Below, one piece after another: positions 17,262-25,382 of a stretch of 64,000 nt of DNA. Within the stretch, counting starts at the first letter, position 1. Each line of letters starts with the position of its first letter. Location: contig NZ_CP053435.1 in the NCBI RefSeq assembly GCF_013127955.1, forward strand, positions 3,318,501 through 3,382,500, written 5' to 3'. The notes beneath the pieces were generated by a model. The model was given only the letters and a program-made list of their open reading frames with translations, had not been told where the DNA came from and did not search any database. The translations under genes were made by a program, and so were the position numbers. This DNA comes from Spirosoma taeanense (GTDB lineage: Bacteria; Bacteroidota; Bacteroidia; Cytophagales; Spirosomataceae).

Positions 17262-18086
17262 TTACGGGAACTTGGGAAACTTGCTGAAATCCGGTTTACG
17301 CTTTTCCAGGAAGGCGTCCTTACCTTCTTTGGCTTCTTCGGAGAGGTAATACAGCAGCGTCGCGTCGCCGGCGAGTTGCTGAATACCCGCCTGCCCGTCG
17401 AGTTCGGCGTTGAACGAGGCCTTCAGCATACGTAACGCAATCGGACTTTTTTCGAGCATCTTCCGGCACCAGGCAATGGTTGTTTCTTCCAGTTGGTCGA
17501 GCGGCACAACTTTGTTCACCAGCCCCATATCGAGGGCTTCCTGCGCATCATACTGATCGCAGAGATACCAGATCTCACGGGCCTTCTTCTGACCAACGAT
17601 CCGGGCCAGGTAGCTGGCACCGAAGCCTCCGTCGAAGGAGCCAACTTTGGGGCCGGTCTGGCCAAAGCGGGCGTTGTCGGCCGCGATGCTCAGATCGCAG
17701 ACGACGTGCAGAACGTGCCCGCCACCAATGGCGTAGCCCGCCACCATCGCCACAACCGGCTTTGGAATCCGCCGAATCTGCATTTGCAGATCTAGCACGT
17801 TCAGACGCGGTACGGCATCTTCACCAACGTAACCGCCGTGACCCCGCACCGACTGATCGCCACCCGAACAGAAGGCTTCGCCCCCCTCGCCGGTCAGAAT
17901 CACCACGCCCACGCGCTCGTCCTGCCGGGCCAGTTCCATAGCTTCCGACATTTCTTTGACTGTCAGGGGCGTGAACGCATTCCGCTTGTGCGGTCGGTTG
18001 ATGCTGATTTTGGCGATCCCTTCGTAATAGGAAAAAATAATCTCGTTGTATTCCTTAATAACTTCCCAGGGGTATTGGCTTTGCAT
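17262..18086 (-). CDS. menB: 1,4-dihydroxy-2-naphthoyl-CoA synthase
   Basis: Crotonase-fold enzyme that cyclises O-succinylbenzoyl-CoA in menaquinone synthesis. Motifs are [30 protein letters not shown] (oxyanion-hole Gly-Gly), [19 protein letters not shown] and [21 protein letters not shown], the last diagnostic for Men[22 protein letters not shown] sequence and the C-terminal [12 protein letters not shown] are also typical. The Met at 18086 ([13 protein letters not shown]) is chosen because that sequence is conserved in MenB; the in-frame extension to 18146 is simple repeat. Length is 274 aa. MenE, the preceding step, lies 1.1 kb away on the opposite strand. Confidence 0.96.
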   Translation of the reverse strand: MQSQYPWEVIKEYNEIIFSYYEGIAKISINRPHKRNAFTPLTVKEMSEAMELARQDERVGVVILTGEGGEAFCSGGDQSVRGHGGYVGEDAVPRLNVLDLQMQIRRIPKPVVAMVAGYAIGGGHVLHVVCDLSIAADNARFGQTGPKVGSFDGGFGASYLARIVGQKKAREIWYLCDQYDAQEALDMGLVNKVVPLDQLEETTIAWCRKMLEKSPIALRMLKASFNAELDGQAGIQQLAGDATLLYYLSEEAKEGKDAFLEKRKPDFSKFPKFP

Positions 18087-18093
18087 GATTAAA

Positions 18094-18168
18094 GAGTGAA
18101 AAAGCGAAAAAGCGAAAGAGTGAACAAACCGGAATCGCTCATTCACTCCTTCACTCGTTCACTCGCTG
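18094..18168. repeat. Short GAGTGA-type repeat cluster forming an inverted arrangement
   Basis: On the minus strand, four 8-nt units of the form GAGTGAnn/GAGCGAnn are followed after a 15-nt gap by units of TTCACTCT, TTCGCTTT, TTCGCTTT and TTCACTCT. The two halves can pair (gagtgaac 18118-18125 with gttcactc 18157-18164). The cluster contains the stop codon of the DUF2452 gene and ends just before menB. Confidence 0.7.
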
Positions 18169-18671
18169 TGTGAAACATCGTGATACTGCACGTCCCAGGT
18201 GTGGTCGGCCATCATACGAACCGTAGCTAAGCAACGTTCAAACGGAAACTTGCGGCCCCACTCGTTTGGGCCGATCATCGAAAGAACATCGGTACCATTT
18301 TTGCGGGTATAAAAATAATACGTATGACCAACGACCGGCTCGAAATTCATCTGGGCCGCATAAATCCGCTCCGAGACTTCGACGCGGTGGCGGATGGCGG
18401 TGGCCTGCTCGGCCAGCAGCTGCATCTGCCTGTAAAGCTGGCTCAGCTGCAGGTCGGTTTGCTCGCGCATGGCCGATACGGCCCGGCCGGTAATCTTGCC
18501 TTTATCTTCGGGCCGAATGACGGCTCCGCCCGCCGTGTGGGCATAGGCCAGCAACCCAGGCTCTTCAGCAACTTTCTCCGGCGAAATCGGGTTAATAACT
18601 ACTTTCGCTTCTTCCATCGTTCTTGGGTAACTGCCCGACGAACGGCTTTGTTCGCTGTCGTTGAATGACAA
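18159..18671 (-). CDS. DUF2452 domain protein
   Basis: A 170-aa (or 152-aa from the internal Met at 18617) soluble protein of the DUF2452 family. The conserved block is LLAYAHTAGGAVIRPEDKGK near 40-60, then a helical region MREQTDLQLSQLYRQMQLLA and the C-terminal NFEPVVGHTYYFYTRKNG with MIGPNEWG. The function of this family is unknown. The longer start is favoured weakly by an exact -7 element 40 nt before it, but the segment from the second Met (MEEAKVVINPISPEKV) is what I recall as conserved. It is followed by menB on the same strand across a repeat cluster, so co-transcription is possible. Confidence 0.85.
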   Translation of the reverse strand: MSFNDSEQSRSSGSYPRTMEEAKVVINPISPEKVAEEPGLLAYAHTAGGAVIRPEDKGKITGRAVSAMREQTDLQLSQLYRQMQLLAEQATAIRHRVEVSERIYAAQMNFEPVVGHTYYFYTRKNGTDVLSMIGPNEWGRKFPFERCLATVRMMADHTWDVQYHDVSHSE

Positions 18672-18711
18672 AAAAGACTCATATTTACACCAGCAAATCG
18701 GTGCTTAACCG

Positions 18712-18719
18712 CAAAAGTA
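18712..18719 (-). promoter_or_regulatory. -7 promoter element for DUF2452 (and possibly menB)
   Basis: TACTTTTG on the minus strand is an exact TAnnTTTG match, 40 nt before the ATG at 18671. It overlaps the short region shared with the divergent Rieske gene (ATG 18732). Confidence 0.5.
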
Positions 18720-18731
18720 CAATAAACCGCT

Positions 18732-19202
18732 ATGGAAACCATTCTTCCGGCCTCGGACGGTCCGACAATGCCCCGCCACGAGTTTTTTCGCTTAGTCGGC
18801 ACTAGCGTCGGAACGATTCTGCTTGCCCGCTGCATGGCGGGCTGCGCTAACGACGGTGCCGGTGATCCGAATCCCAGTCCGGAACAGGCCGTTGACTTTG
18901 TCATTAACCTGGATGAAAAGGTCAATGAAAACCTGAAGCTGAAGGGGGGTTACGTCATCATCAAAAATATAATCATTGCCCAGACAAAAGATGGCCAGTT
19001 TGTAGCCGTTTCGGCTAAATGCACCCATCAGGGAACGCAGCTGGTGTATAAGCCCACCGAGAATCAATTCTATTGCCCCCTGCACCTGTCGCGCTTCGAC
19101 ATCACCGGGAAAGTGGTAACCGGTCCGGCCTCCCAACCCCTGATCCGCTATGCCGTGGCAACACTGACCAACGGTACGCTGCGCATTCAGACGATGCCAT
19201 GA
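18732..19202 (+). CDS. Rieske [2Fe-2S] protein, probable lipoprotein
   Basis: Small Rieske iron-sulfur protein of 156 aa. The cluster ligands are C97 and H99 in KCTHQGTQL and C115 and H118 in YCPLHLSRFD. The N-terminus has a hydrophobic leader (about 18-33) ending in MAGC, with C38 as a candidate lipidation site, so it is probably attached to a membrane facing the periplasm. A start at the Met of residue 13 is also possible. Such stand-alone Rieske proteins are electron carriers or ferredoxin subunits of unknown partner. Its stop overlaps the menE ATG by an ATGA, implying translational coupling and a possible link to quinone metabolism. Confidence 0.92.
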   Translation: METILPASDGPTMPRHEFFRLVGTSVGTILLARCMAGCANDGAGDPNPSPEQAVDFVINLDEKVNENLKLKGGYVIIKNIIIAQTKDGQFVAVSAKCTHQGTQLVYKPTENQFYCPLHLSRFDITGKVVTGPASQPLIRYAVATLTNGTLRIQTMP

Positions 19203-20308
19203 TTCTGGACCCCTCGGCTCCTGAGAATTGGCCGTCTGGCGGCCCGGCTTCCTCACTGACTGCCTACGAAGCCGAAGCGCTGGCCTTTTGCCGGGCGTGG
19301 CTGAGTGGACAGACAACCTTTACGCTCCATACATCCGGCTCGACCGGAACGCCTAAACCCATTAGCCTCACGCGGGCGCAGATGCGGGCCAGCGCTCACC
19401 TGACCGGCCTGACGCTTGGCCTGCTGCCGGGCGATACTGCCCTGGTCTGCCTGAACATTCGTTACGTAGCCGGGGTCATGATGCTGGTTCGCGGCCTGGA
19501 ACTTGGCCTGCCCATGACCATCCTGGAACCCACCAGCAATCCCTTAGCTGACTTTCGGCCAACCAAATCTGGCTCACTTTCGGCTCCTTTTGCCTTTTCG
19601 GCCCTGGTTCCGCTGCAACTGCAAACCATTCTGGAGGAAACGCCCGAAAAAATTCCTATCCTGAACGGCATGAAAGCGATTCTGGTGGGCGGAGCCGCCA
19701 CAAGCCCCGCCCTGGAACAGGCTCTGCAGGTCCTAACAGCCCCGGTGTATGCCACTTACGGCATGACCGAAACCGTCTCGCATATTGCCTTTCGTCGGCT
19801 CAACGGGCCGACGGCCACGGACGTATTTACCGCCCTTCCCGGCGTAGAAATGGGGACGGACGAACGAGGGTGTCTACACATTACGTCGGCTGCCACCAAT
19901 TTTGAGCGTATCCAGACCAACGATGTCGTTGAACTGGTGAATCCGCCTACGGATAGCGCGACGCGATTCCGGCTGTTGGGTCGCTCCGACCGGATCATTA
20001 ACAGCGGGGGCGTAAAGGTGCAGCCCGAACGGATCGAGCAGCTCATTGAAACGGTACTGACCAGCTTCGGTCCCGTACCGCGCCTGTTTGTAGCGGGTCT
20101 TCCTGACAAACGGTTGGGCCAGCGAATTGTGCTGGTCAGCGAAGGTAAGGCTATAGATGATGCTCCGTGGGCCAACGTACAGGAGGCAATCCGGGCGCAA
20201 CTGGGGCCATACGCGGTTCCTAAAGAGCGGCTTACTGTTCCACGCTTTGCCGAAACGCCAACCGGCAAAATTGACCGAACGGCTACCCTGGCGGGTTATA
20301 CCAGTTGA
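19199..20308 (+). CDS. menE: O-succinylbenzoate-CoA ligase-type AMP-binding enzyme
   Basis: Adenylate-forming enzyme predicted to activate o-succinylbenzoate with CoA in menaquinone synthesis. The AMP-binding P-loop is HTSGSTGTPKPISL. A second motif is YATYGMTETVSHIAFRRL, followed by LLGRSDRIINSGGVKVQPERIE (hinge Asp/Arg) and a C-terminal catalytic Lys in ETPTGKIDRTA. Length of 369 aa fits the short Bacteroidota MenE rather than the 450-aa Escherichia form. The start ATG at 19199 overlaps the Rieske stop; the in-frame extension to 19073 is antisense to nothing but encodes no conserved sequence. The nearby menB supports the assignment. Confidence 0.9.
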   Translation: MILDPSAPENWPSGGPASSLTAYEAEALAFCRAWLSGQTTFTLHTSGSTGTPKPISLTRAQMRASAHLTGLTLGLLPGDTALVCLNIRYVAGVMMLVRGLELGLPMTILEPTSNPLADFRPTKSGSLSAPFAFSALVPLQLQTILEETPEKIPILNGMKAILVGGAATSPALEQALQVLTAPVYATYGMTETVSHIAFRRLNGPTATDVFTALPGVEMGTDERGCLHITSAATNFERIQTNDVVELVNPPTDSATRFRLLGRSDRIINSGGVKVQPERIEQLIETVLTSFGPVPRLFVAGLPDKRLGQRIVLVSEGKAIDDAPWANVQEAIRAQLGPYAVPKERLTVPRFAETPTGKIDRTATLAGYTS

Positions 20309-20342
20309 TTTATGCCGTCCGACTTTCGACCTTTGCCCGTCT

Positions 20343-21077
20343 ATGTTCAAACGCCTTGAAATCCGCTACCAGACGGCCCGGTCGTTGCCCGCGCCCTACG
20401 CCTATTTCTATACATTAACCTTAAAGCCCGTCGCGGATAGCCGGTTGCAGGTGGACCTGGCTATTTCCTATCCCGACCGCGAGGACATTGACGACGATGA
20501 GCTGATTGCGGAGGGTTATAGCCGTGATGATGATTTTTCGTGGTCGGGGCAGCTACCCCAGACCTGGCAGCAGACGGTGGATGAACTGGCGAAGAAAACC
20601 AGGCTGCAGCCTTTCCGCGAAGATCAGCTTGGCGAAGACGATGACTATTGGGATGCCCGGATCGAAACCACAGAGGGCGTTAAACAGGGTCGGCCAGCCA
20701 ATGCAGAGGACTGGCAATATCTGGTGCAGGAACTGATTCAGGCGGCTTACGAAACCGCAGGCCGCGAACGGGTCTTTGAACTGACGTATCTCGACCTAAG
20801 CCAGGATGGCCATAATCTGGAATTGCAGCTATCTGCTTCGTTTGCCAACCGTACGATCAACGTACGCTCCGTACAGAATCAGCAGAATCGCTCGAAGACC
20901 TTACCCTGGTCGGCTCTGCAACGAATCATGACGGAGGTGTATAACCATGATTACGACCCCGATGAAGCGCAGACCAAGCGCCCGAAACACGACGGTCAAT
21001 GGCTCAATCTGGGCACCGACGAATGGCATGACATTAGCGAACTGCGATCTTTGACAAGCCTGTTACGCGGCTTATGA
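20343..21077 (+). CDS. Hypothetical protein, acidic, 244 aa
   Basis: I do not recognise this protein. It starts MFKRLEIRYQTARSLPAPYA, is rich in Asp/Glu (DDDELIAEGYSRDDDFSW, EDQLGEDDDYWDAR), has no signal peptide or membrane segment, and is predicted mostly alpha/beta. The second half contains TYLDLSQDGHNLELQLSAS and QRIMTEVYNHDYDP. The start at 20343 is chosen because upstream in-frame sequence overlaps the menE tail in another frame and looks non-coding. It follows menE by 34 bp on the same strand, so it may be a third gene of that operon. Real coding is likely from consistent codon use and length. Confidence 0.75.
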   Translation: MFKRLEIRYQTARSLPAPYAYFYTLTLKPVADSRLQVDLAISYPDREDIDDDELIAEGYSRDDDFSWSGQLPQTWQQTVDELAKKTRLQPFREDQLGEDDDYWDARIETTEGVKQGRPANAEDWQYLVQELIQAAYETAGRERVFELTYLDLSQDGHNLELQLSASFANRTINVRSVQNQQNRSKTLPWSALQRIMTEVYNHDYDPDEAQTKRPKHDGQWLNLGTDEWHDISELRSLTSLLRGL

Positions 21078-21085
21078 ACCTGGCG

Positions 21086-21754
21086 TCATTCGTCAACCCA
21101 AACCTCCGCCGTAACCATACCAGCTACCCGCCTTTCGCGGGTCTGCAGTTTTAACCGGGCCTCGGCCAGCAGTCGCTGCCAGTCGGCCAGCCGCCGGGTT
21201 TCAATATTGGCCGTCAGTCGAAAAAAACGGATCATCGCCCACACCAGCGCCTGCTGCCACCAGACGTTTGTCCGGACGAAATCGGTCACGATCCAACAGC
21301 CGCCGGGCTTAAGGGCGCTGCGAAGTCGCGAAATCAGAGAATTTTTCAGCGTTGACTCGGTGAATAAATCCAGCACGTAGGGCGTCATAATGACGTCGAA
21401 ACGCTCATCGGAGCGCAGTGTGGTCTGGTCGCCCAACCGGAATTCGACTGTCCCGGATTGTGCTTTCCGAATCATTCGCTGACTAGCGCGGGCCAGCATC
21501 TTCCCCGACGATTCCAGGTAAAGAATTCGGCTCAGTGGTGGCTGACCAGAACCGGCAGGGTTGTGCGCCAGAACGGCTTCGAGCAGCCGCCCCGTTCCTC
21601 CCCCAACAATCAGCACGTGCGCTCCGGCTTTAATCTGACCGAGGTGAACCAGTTGCGCCTGATGCAGCTTACGTCCAAAAATCAGGAACGTCAGCGCGTC
21701 GTAAACCGGTGCAATCCAGTCGAAGTCGGTGCCGGTTGTTGGGGACGATTTCAT
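21086..21754 (-). CDS. Class I SAM-dependent methyltransferase
   Basis: A 222-aa Rossmann-fold methyltransferase. Motif I is VLIVGGGTGRLLEAVL near residue 46-61, motif II the acidic YLESSGKMLARASQR, then RFDVIMTPYVLDLFTES (motif IV region) and LKPGGCWIVTDFV (post-III). The N-terminal FDWIAPVYDALTFLIFGRKLH resembles UbiE-like/phosphatidylethanolamine-type methyltransferases. Menaquinone methyltransferase MenG would be a tempting idea beside menE, but the UbiE signature motifs are not clear, so no assignment is made. It lies downstream of GH65 on the same strand, separated by a terminator. Confidence 0.88.
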   Translation of the reverse strand: MKSSPTTGTDFDWIAPVYDALTFLIFGRKLHQAQLVHLGQIKAGAHVLIVGGGTGRLLEAVLAHNPAGSGQPPLSRILYLESSGKMLARASQRMIRKAQSGTVEFRLGDQTTLRSDERFDVIMTPYVLDLFTESTLKNSLISRLRSALKPGGCWIVTDFVRTNVWWQQALVWAMIRFFRLTANIETRRLADWQRLLAEARLKLQTRERRVAGMVTAEVWVDE

Positions 21755-21789
21755 ACACCCCTGAACGAAGAGATTGAGACAAAGAAAAT

Positions 21790-21826
21790 GCGTTCCATAA
21801 CCTGACTGATGCAGGTTATGGAACGC
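21790..21826 (-). terminator. Terminator hairpin after GH65
   Basis: A perfect 15-bp stem (21790-21804 with 21812-21826) and 7-nt loop, 8 bp after the GH65 stop on the minus strand. It likely ends the truA to GH65 operon before the methyltransferase gene. Confidence 0.8.
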
Positions 21827-21833
21827 GGGAAAC

Positions 21834-24155
21834 TTAGGCCGCTACCGGCGTCATCACCGATTTCTGGCTTTTGGCGGCTACCGTTACGTCCTCGCCGTGT
21901 ACCCGAATCGTTACCGGTGAGTTGGAAAAGTTATGCACCCGAATATCCTGCTGCGTCGTCGTAATTTCCAGCAGGGCACCCCGGAAGCGAATTTTAAACG
22001 CCAGGGACTGCCAGTTGTCCGGGCAATAGGGGCTCAGACTGAGTTGGTCATTTTCGACCCGTAACCCACCGAAGCCTTTTATGACCGCCAGCCACGTACC
22101 CGCCATAGACGTAATGTGACAGCCGTCTTCGGTATCGTTGTTATAATCGTCGAGGTCGAGCCGGGCCGTGCGCAGATACATCTCGTAGGCTTTTTCTTTC
22201 ATACCCAGCTTCGACGCCTGTACCGAGTGAACGCAGGGCGAAAGCGACGACTCGTGCACGGTCATGGGCTCGTAGAACGAATAATTCCGGCGCATGGTCT
22301 CCGTATCAAACTCATCCTCGAAGAAGTATAGCCCCTGCAGTACATCGGCCTGCTTGATAAAGCACGACCGAAGAATCCGGTCCCACGACCAGTTCTGGTT
22401 AATGGGCCGCTGCCCCTTCGGAATCTCCGAAACGGTCATCAGGTCTTTATCCAGAAAGCCCTCCTGCTGCAGGAAAATACCTCGTTCCTCGTCCTGCGGC
22501 AAATACATATTGTCGACAATATGCTGCGCTTTTTCGATTTCCTTATCCTCGCGGAAGTGCAGCCGGTCAATCAGTTCAGCGTATTTCTCCGGGTCCAGCG
22601 TTTTAACAATCTCAACGGCCTGGATGGTGTACCGCAACGTCCAGGCGGCAATGTAGTTGGTGTACCAGTTGTTGTTTACGTTGTTTTCGTACTCGTTTGG
22701 TCCCGTTACGCCGAGCATGACGTATTGTTTCTTGACCTTCGACCAGTTGACCCGCTGGCTCCAGAACCGACTGATGGCAATGAGCACTTCGAGACCATAC
22801 TCGACCAGATACCGCTCGTCGCCCGTATACCGAACATAATCGTAGATGGCGTAGGCGATGGCGCCGTTCCGGTGGATTTCCTCGAAGGTGATTTCCCACT
22901 CGTTATGACATTCTTCGCCGTTCATGGTAACCATCGGGTAAAGCGCGGCCCCGGCCCGGAAGCCCAGTTTCTGCGCGTTTTCGATGGCTTTGCCAAGCTG
23001 CTTATAGCGATACACCAGCAGGTTTCGGGCCACTTTCTGGTCGGCCGTCGACAGATAGAACGGCAGGCAGTAGGCTTCGGTATCCCAGTACGTTGACCCA
23101 CCGTATTTCTCGCCCGTAAACCCTTTGGGGCCAATGTTCAGCCGTTCGTCTTCGCCGGTATAGGTCTGATTTAACTGGAATATATTGAACCGGATGCCCT
23201 GCTGAGCGGCAATATCGCCCGCAATGACAATATCGTTCATTTTCCACTTATCGGCCCAGGCCTGCTTCTGCTCGAACAGCATCCGGTCGAATCCCTTGCG
23301 CGAAATGTGCTGGATGGCTTTGCGTGCTTCCTGGATGATCGTGTCCGGATCGTAATTCAGCGACGACAGGTTGACTGCGTATTTGTAAATGGCCGTTTCC
23401 TGTCCCTGCTGACAGTCGAGCGTCATGCGGTTGGCCACGTATTTCTCGTACTTGATCGGCTGGGACTGGTAATCGATTTTTACGCCGTCCTGCTCAATTT
23501 CAACGGCCATGCCCGTAGCAACGTGGAAGCCGGTTTTTCGGGTACGAAGCTCGATATAAGCCTCGCCATAGCCGGTTTCCTTACGTACCTCATCCCAGAA
23601 CGTTTCGTCATAGTTCGCGTCGCGGTTGCGGATGTCGCCGTCGATGTAGGGCGTGACGGTGATTTTGGCGTCGAAATTCAGCGGGGTAATGGCGTACCGA
23701 ATCGCGCCGGCCTCGTCGTCAACAATCGAGCAGAAGCGTTTGACGCTCACCTGCACCATTTTGCCGCTCTTCAAGACGGCCACAAACGAGCGTTCGAGGT
23801 AGCCCTCCTGCATGTTCAGCACGCGCCGGAAATCGCGCACTTCGCACTGGTTTAAATCGAGCGATTCGTATTCAATATCCACGTCAATACCAATCCAGTT
23901 GGCGGCATTGAGTACTTTGGCAAAATAGGCAGGGTAGCCGTTTTTCCACCAGCCTACGCGCGTTTTATCAGGATAATAAACGCCGGCCACGTAATTGCCC
24001 TGCAGGGTTGGGCCCGAAAATTTCTCCTCAAAATTGCCGCGCTGGCCCATCCGGCCATTGCCGAGCGACATCAGACTTTCTGTAACCTCATTATATTGGC
24101 GGTGGAAACCGTCTTCAACAATTGACCAGGGGTCCAGGGTAATGTATTGTTTCAT
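21834..24155 (-). CDS. Glycoside hydrolase family 65 (maltose phosphorylase type)
   Basis: Inverting phosphorylase predicted to split maltose with phosphate into beta-glucose-1-phosphate and glucose; a kojibiose or trehalose phosphorylase is an alternative. An N-terminal beta-sandwich (about 1-270) is followed by an (alpha/alpha)6 barrel. The catalytic acid is Glu488 in GVTGPNEYENNVNNNWYTN, matching Glu487 of the Lactobacillus brevis enzyme. GSTYWDTEAYCLPFYL and GEECHNEWEITFEEIHRNG line the substrate and phosphate sites. Length of 773 aa is typical. No signal peptide: cytoplasmic. It is last in a row of same-strand genes spaced 11-20 bp apart. The usual partner beta-phosphoglucomutase is not in the window. 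Confidence 0.93.
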   Translation of the reverse strand: MKQYITLDPWSIVEDGFHRQYNEVTESLMSLGNGRMGQRGNFEEKFSGPTLQGNYVAGVYYPDKTRVGWWKNGYPAYFAKVLNAANWIGIDVDIEYESLDLNQCEVRDFRRVLNMQEGYLERSFVAVLKSGKMVQVSVKRFCSIVDDEAGAIRYAITPLNFDAKITVTPYIDGDIRNRDANYDETFWDEVRKETGYGEAYIELRTRKTGFHVATGMAVEIEQDGVKIDYQSQPIKYEKYVANRMTLDCQQGQETAIYKYAVNLSSLNYDPDTIIQEARKAIQHISRKGFDRMLFEQKQAWADKWKMNDIVIAGDIAAQQGIRFNIFQLNQTYTGEDERLNIGPKGFTGEKYGGSTYWDTEAYCLPFYLSTADQKVARNLLVYRYKQLGKAIENAQKLGFRAGAALYPMVTMNGEECHNEWEITFEEIHRNGAIAYAIYDYVRYTGDERYLVEYGLEVLIAISRFWSQRVNWSKVKKQYVMLGVTGPNEYENNVNNNWYTNYIAAWTLRYTIQAVEIVKTLDPEKYAELIDRLHFREDKEIEKAQHIVDNMYLPQDEERGIFLQQEGFLDKDLMTVSEIPKGQRPINQNWSWDRILRSCFIKQADVLQGLYFFEDEFDTETMRRNYSFYEPMTVHESSLSPCVHSVQASKLGMKEKAYEMYLRTARLDLDDYNNDTEDGCHITSMAGTWLAVIKGFGGLRVENDQLSLSPYCPDNWQSLAFKIRFRGALLEITTTQQDIRVHNFSNSPVTIRVHGEDVTVAAKSQKSVMTPVAA

Positions 24156-24175
24156 TCAGTATTAAAGATTGTGAG

Positions 24176-24748
24176 TCAGGCAAATGTAGCCATTTCCGCT
24201 TTCACGCGCATGGCCTGTGCAAGATGCCGTTCGGTATGAGCCACCAGCATCCGGAAGGAATCGCCCAGGCGGAGTTTCAGCCAGTTACCAAACAGCGTCA
24301 TCACTTTCTGTTCATTCCAGTCCAGATAAACGGCCTTGTTCAGCAGATCGCGCAGAAGCGTCTGCAACTCGCGAAACTGGGCTATTACGTCGGCTGGTTT
24401 CAGCTCGTCCGGTCGGCGGGGCCGTATCATACCGGGAGCGGGCAGTTTAATCTTTACCTGCGGATCAATCGCGTACAGCATCAGCCGACCAATCCAGTCC
24501 GATTCAAGCGGCTGATCGACGGGATTGGTCTGTATTAAACCCAGACTGTCCACTTTATGTTGGATATTCCGGATATAATATCGCTCGGCCAGGTTCAGAT
24601 GCTGCAGACATTCGAGAATGCTCCACCGGTCGGGCGCGGGCTTCCAGCGCAGTTTTTCATCCGGCAACGAGCCGAATTCGCGCTCAATCGTATCCAGAAC
24701 CGCGGTAATGCGATCCTGCAGGTCGCGGGCAGTGGCAAGTTTCTCCAT
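24176..24748 (-). CDS. DinB-like four-helix protein
   Basis: A 190-aa protein of the DinB/YfiT superfamily. The pattern is a helical bundle with RWKPAPDRWSILECLQHLNLAERYY (first metal-binding His in LQHLN), and a C-terminal LGDSFRMLVAHTERHLAQAMRV with the paired His residues H171 and H175 region. This triad normally binds nickel or zinc. Most family members have no known substrate; some are thiol-dependent transferases. It sits 20 bp before GH65 and 20 bp after the MobA-like gene, so it is probably co-transcribed with both. Confidence 0.88.
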   Translation of the reverse strand: MEKLATARDLQDRITAVLDTIEREFGSLPDEKLRWKPAPDRWSILECLQHLNLAERYYIRNIQHKVDSLGLIQTNPVDQPLESDWIGRLMLYAIDPQVKIKLPAPGMIRPRRPDELKPADVIAQFRELQTLLRDLLNKAVYLDWNEQKVMTLFGNWLKLRLGDSFRMLVAHTERHLAQAMRVKAEMATFA

Positions 24749-24768
24749 AAGTCAGGACACAACCGCCC

Positions 24769-25371
24769 TTATACCGACAGTTGTACCTGTGCAAACATCT
24801 CAACATCGCGCCTGGAATCCAAATCAATAGCGCCCGCTTCAAAGGGTACTTCCGAGCAATCGTTGCGGTGGCGCACAACTACCCACTTTACACCTTTATC
24901 GCCTTCAAGCTGCAACAGTTCATTGATGTACTGGCGGCCGAAGAGCGCCGGCACGCTGATCTGCGTATCGTACCGACAGGCCACAATGCCTTTGCCTTCT
25001 TCCTGGTTCACTTCGAGCATATGCAGCAGCAACCCCAGCGATACCAGCGGCTGATCGGTATGAAGGACCAGTACGGAGTCGATGTCTTTGTGGGTAATGT
25101 AGAGGGCCGCCAGGCCGGTTTTGAGCGAAGATGCCTGTCCGGTAGGCCAGTTCGGATTATCAACGACCGTGATGTGCAGCCCGGCCAGCTCCGGCAGAAT
25201 CCGTTCCCGGTTTGCACCCAGTACCACCACAACCGGCCCACGCTGTAGCGAAAGAGCACTTTCTGTAATACGCCGGATGAGCGACTGGCCTTTATAGGTG
25301 ATCAGTTGTTTCGGCTCACCGCCCATGCGCGAGGAGTCACCGGCGGCTAATATGATCGTTCCAATTTTCAA
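24769..25371 (-). CDS. MobA-like NTP transferase (nucleotidyltransferase family)
   Basis: Nucleotidyltransferase of the MobA/MocA (CTP:molybdopterin cytidylyltransferase-like) group. The NTP-binding motif is ILAAGDSSRMGGEPKQLITYKG at the N-terminus. VLHTDQPLVS provides the metal-binding Asp, and PALFGRQYINELLQLEGDKG is the family PxxF...L.GDxG motif. An ATG at 25437 is in frame but would overlap truA by 55 bp with an unconserved leader; the TTG at 25371 starts right before the first beta strand (LKIGTIILAAG), 11 bp after the truA stop, and is preferred. Length would be 200 aa. No xanthine dehydrogenase or molybdopterin genes are nearby, so the substrate is open. Confidence 0.87.
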   Translation of the reverse strand: MKIGTIILAAGDSSRMGGEPKQLITYKGQSLIRRITESALSLQRGPVVVVLGANRERILPELAGLHITVVDNPNWPTGQASSLKTGLAALYITHKDIDSVLVLHTDQPLVSLGLLLHMLEVNQEEGKGIVACRYDTQISVPALFGRQYINELLQLEGDKGVKWVVVRHRNDCSEVPFEAGAIDLDSRRDVEMFAQVQLSV

Positions 25372-25382
25372 AAGACTTGGAT

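Noticed and set aside
19073..19198. Upstream start for the MenE-like enzyme
   Set aside because: This extension overlaps the Rieske gene in another frame and has no conserved sequence; the ATGA overlap start is better.
21086..21754. Menaquinone methyltransferase MenG/UbiE
   Set aside because: It is close to menE and is a SAM methyltransferase, but the UbiE signature blocks are not apparent, so only the general class is given.
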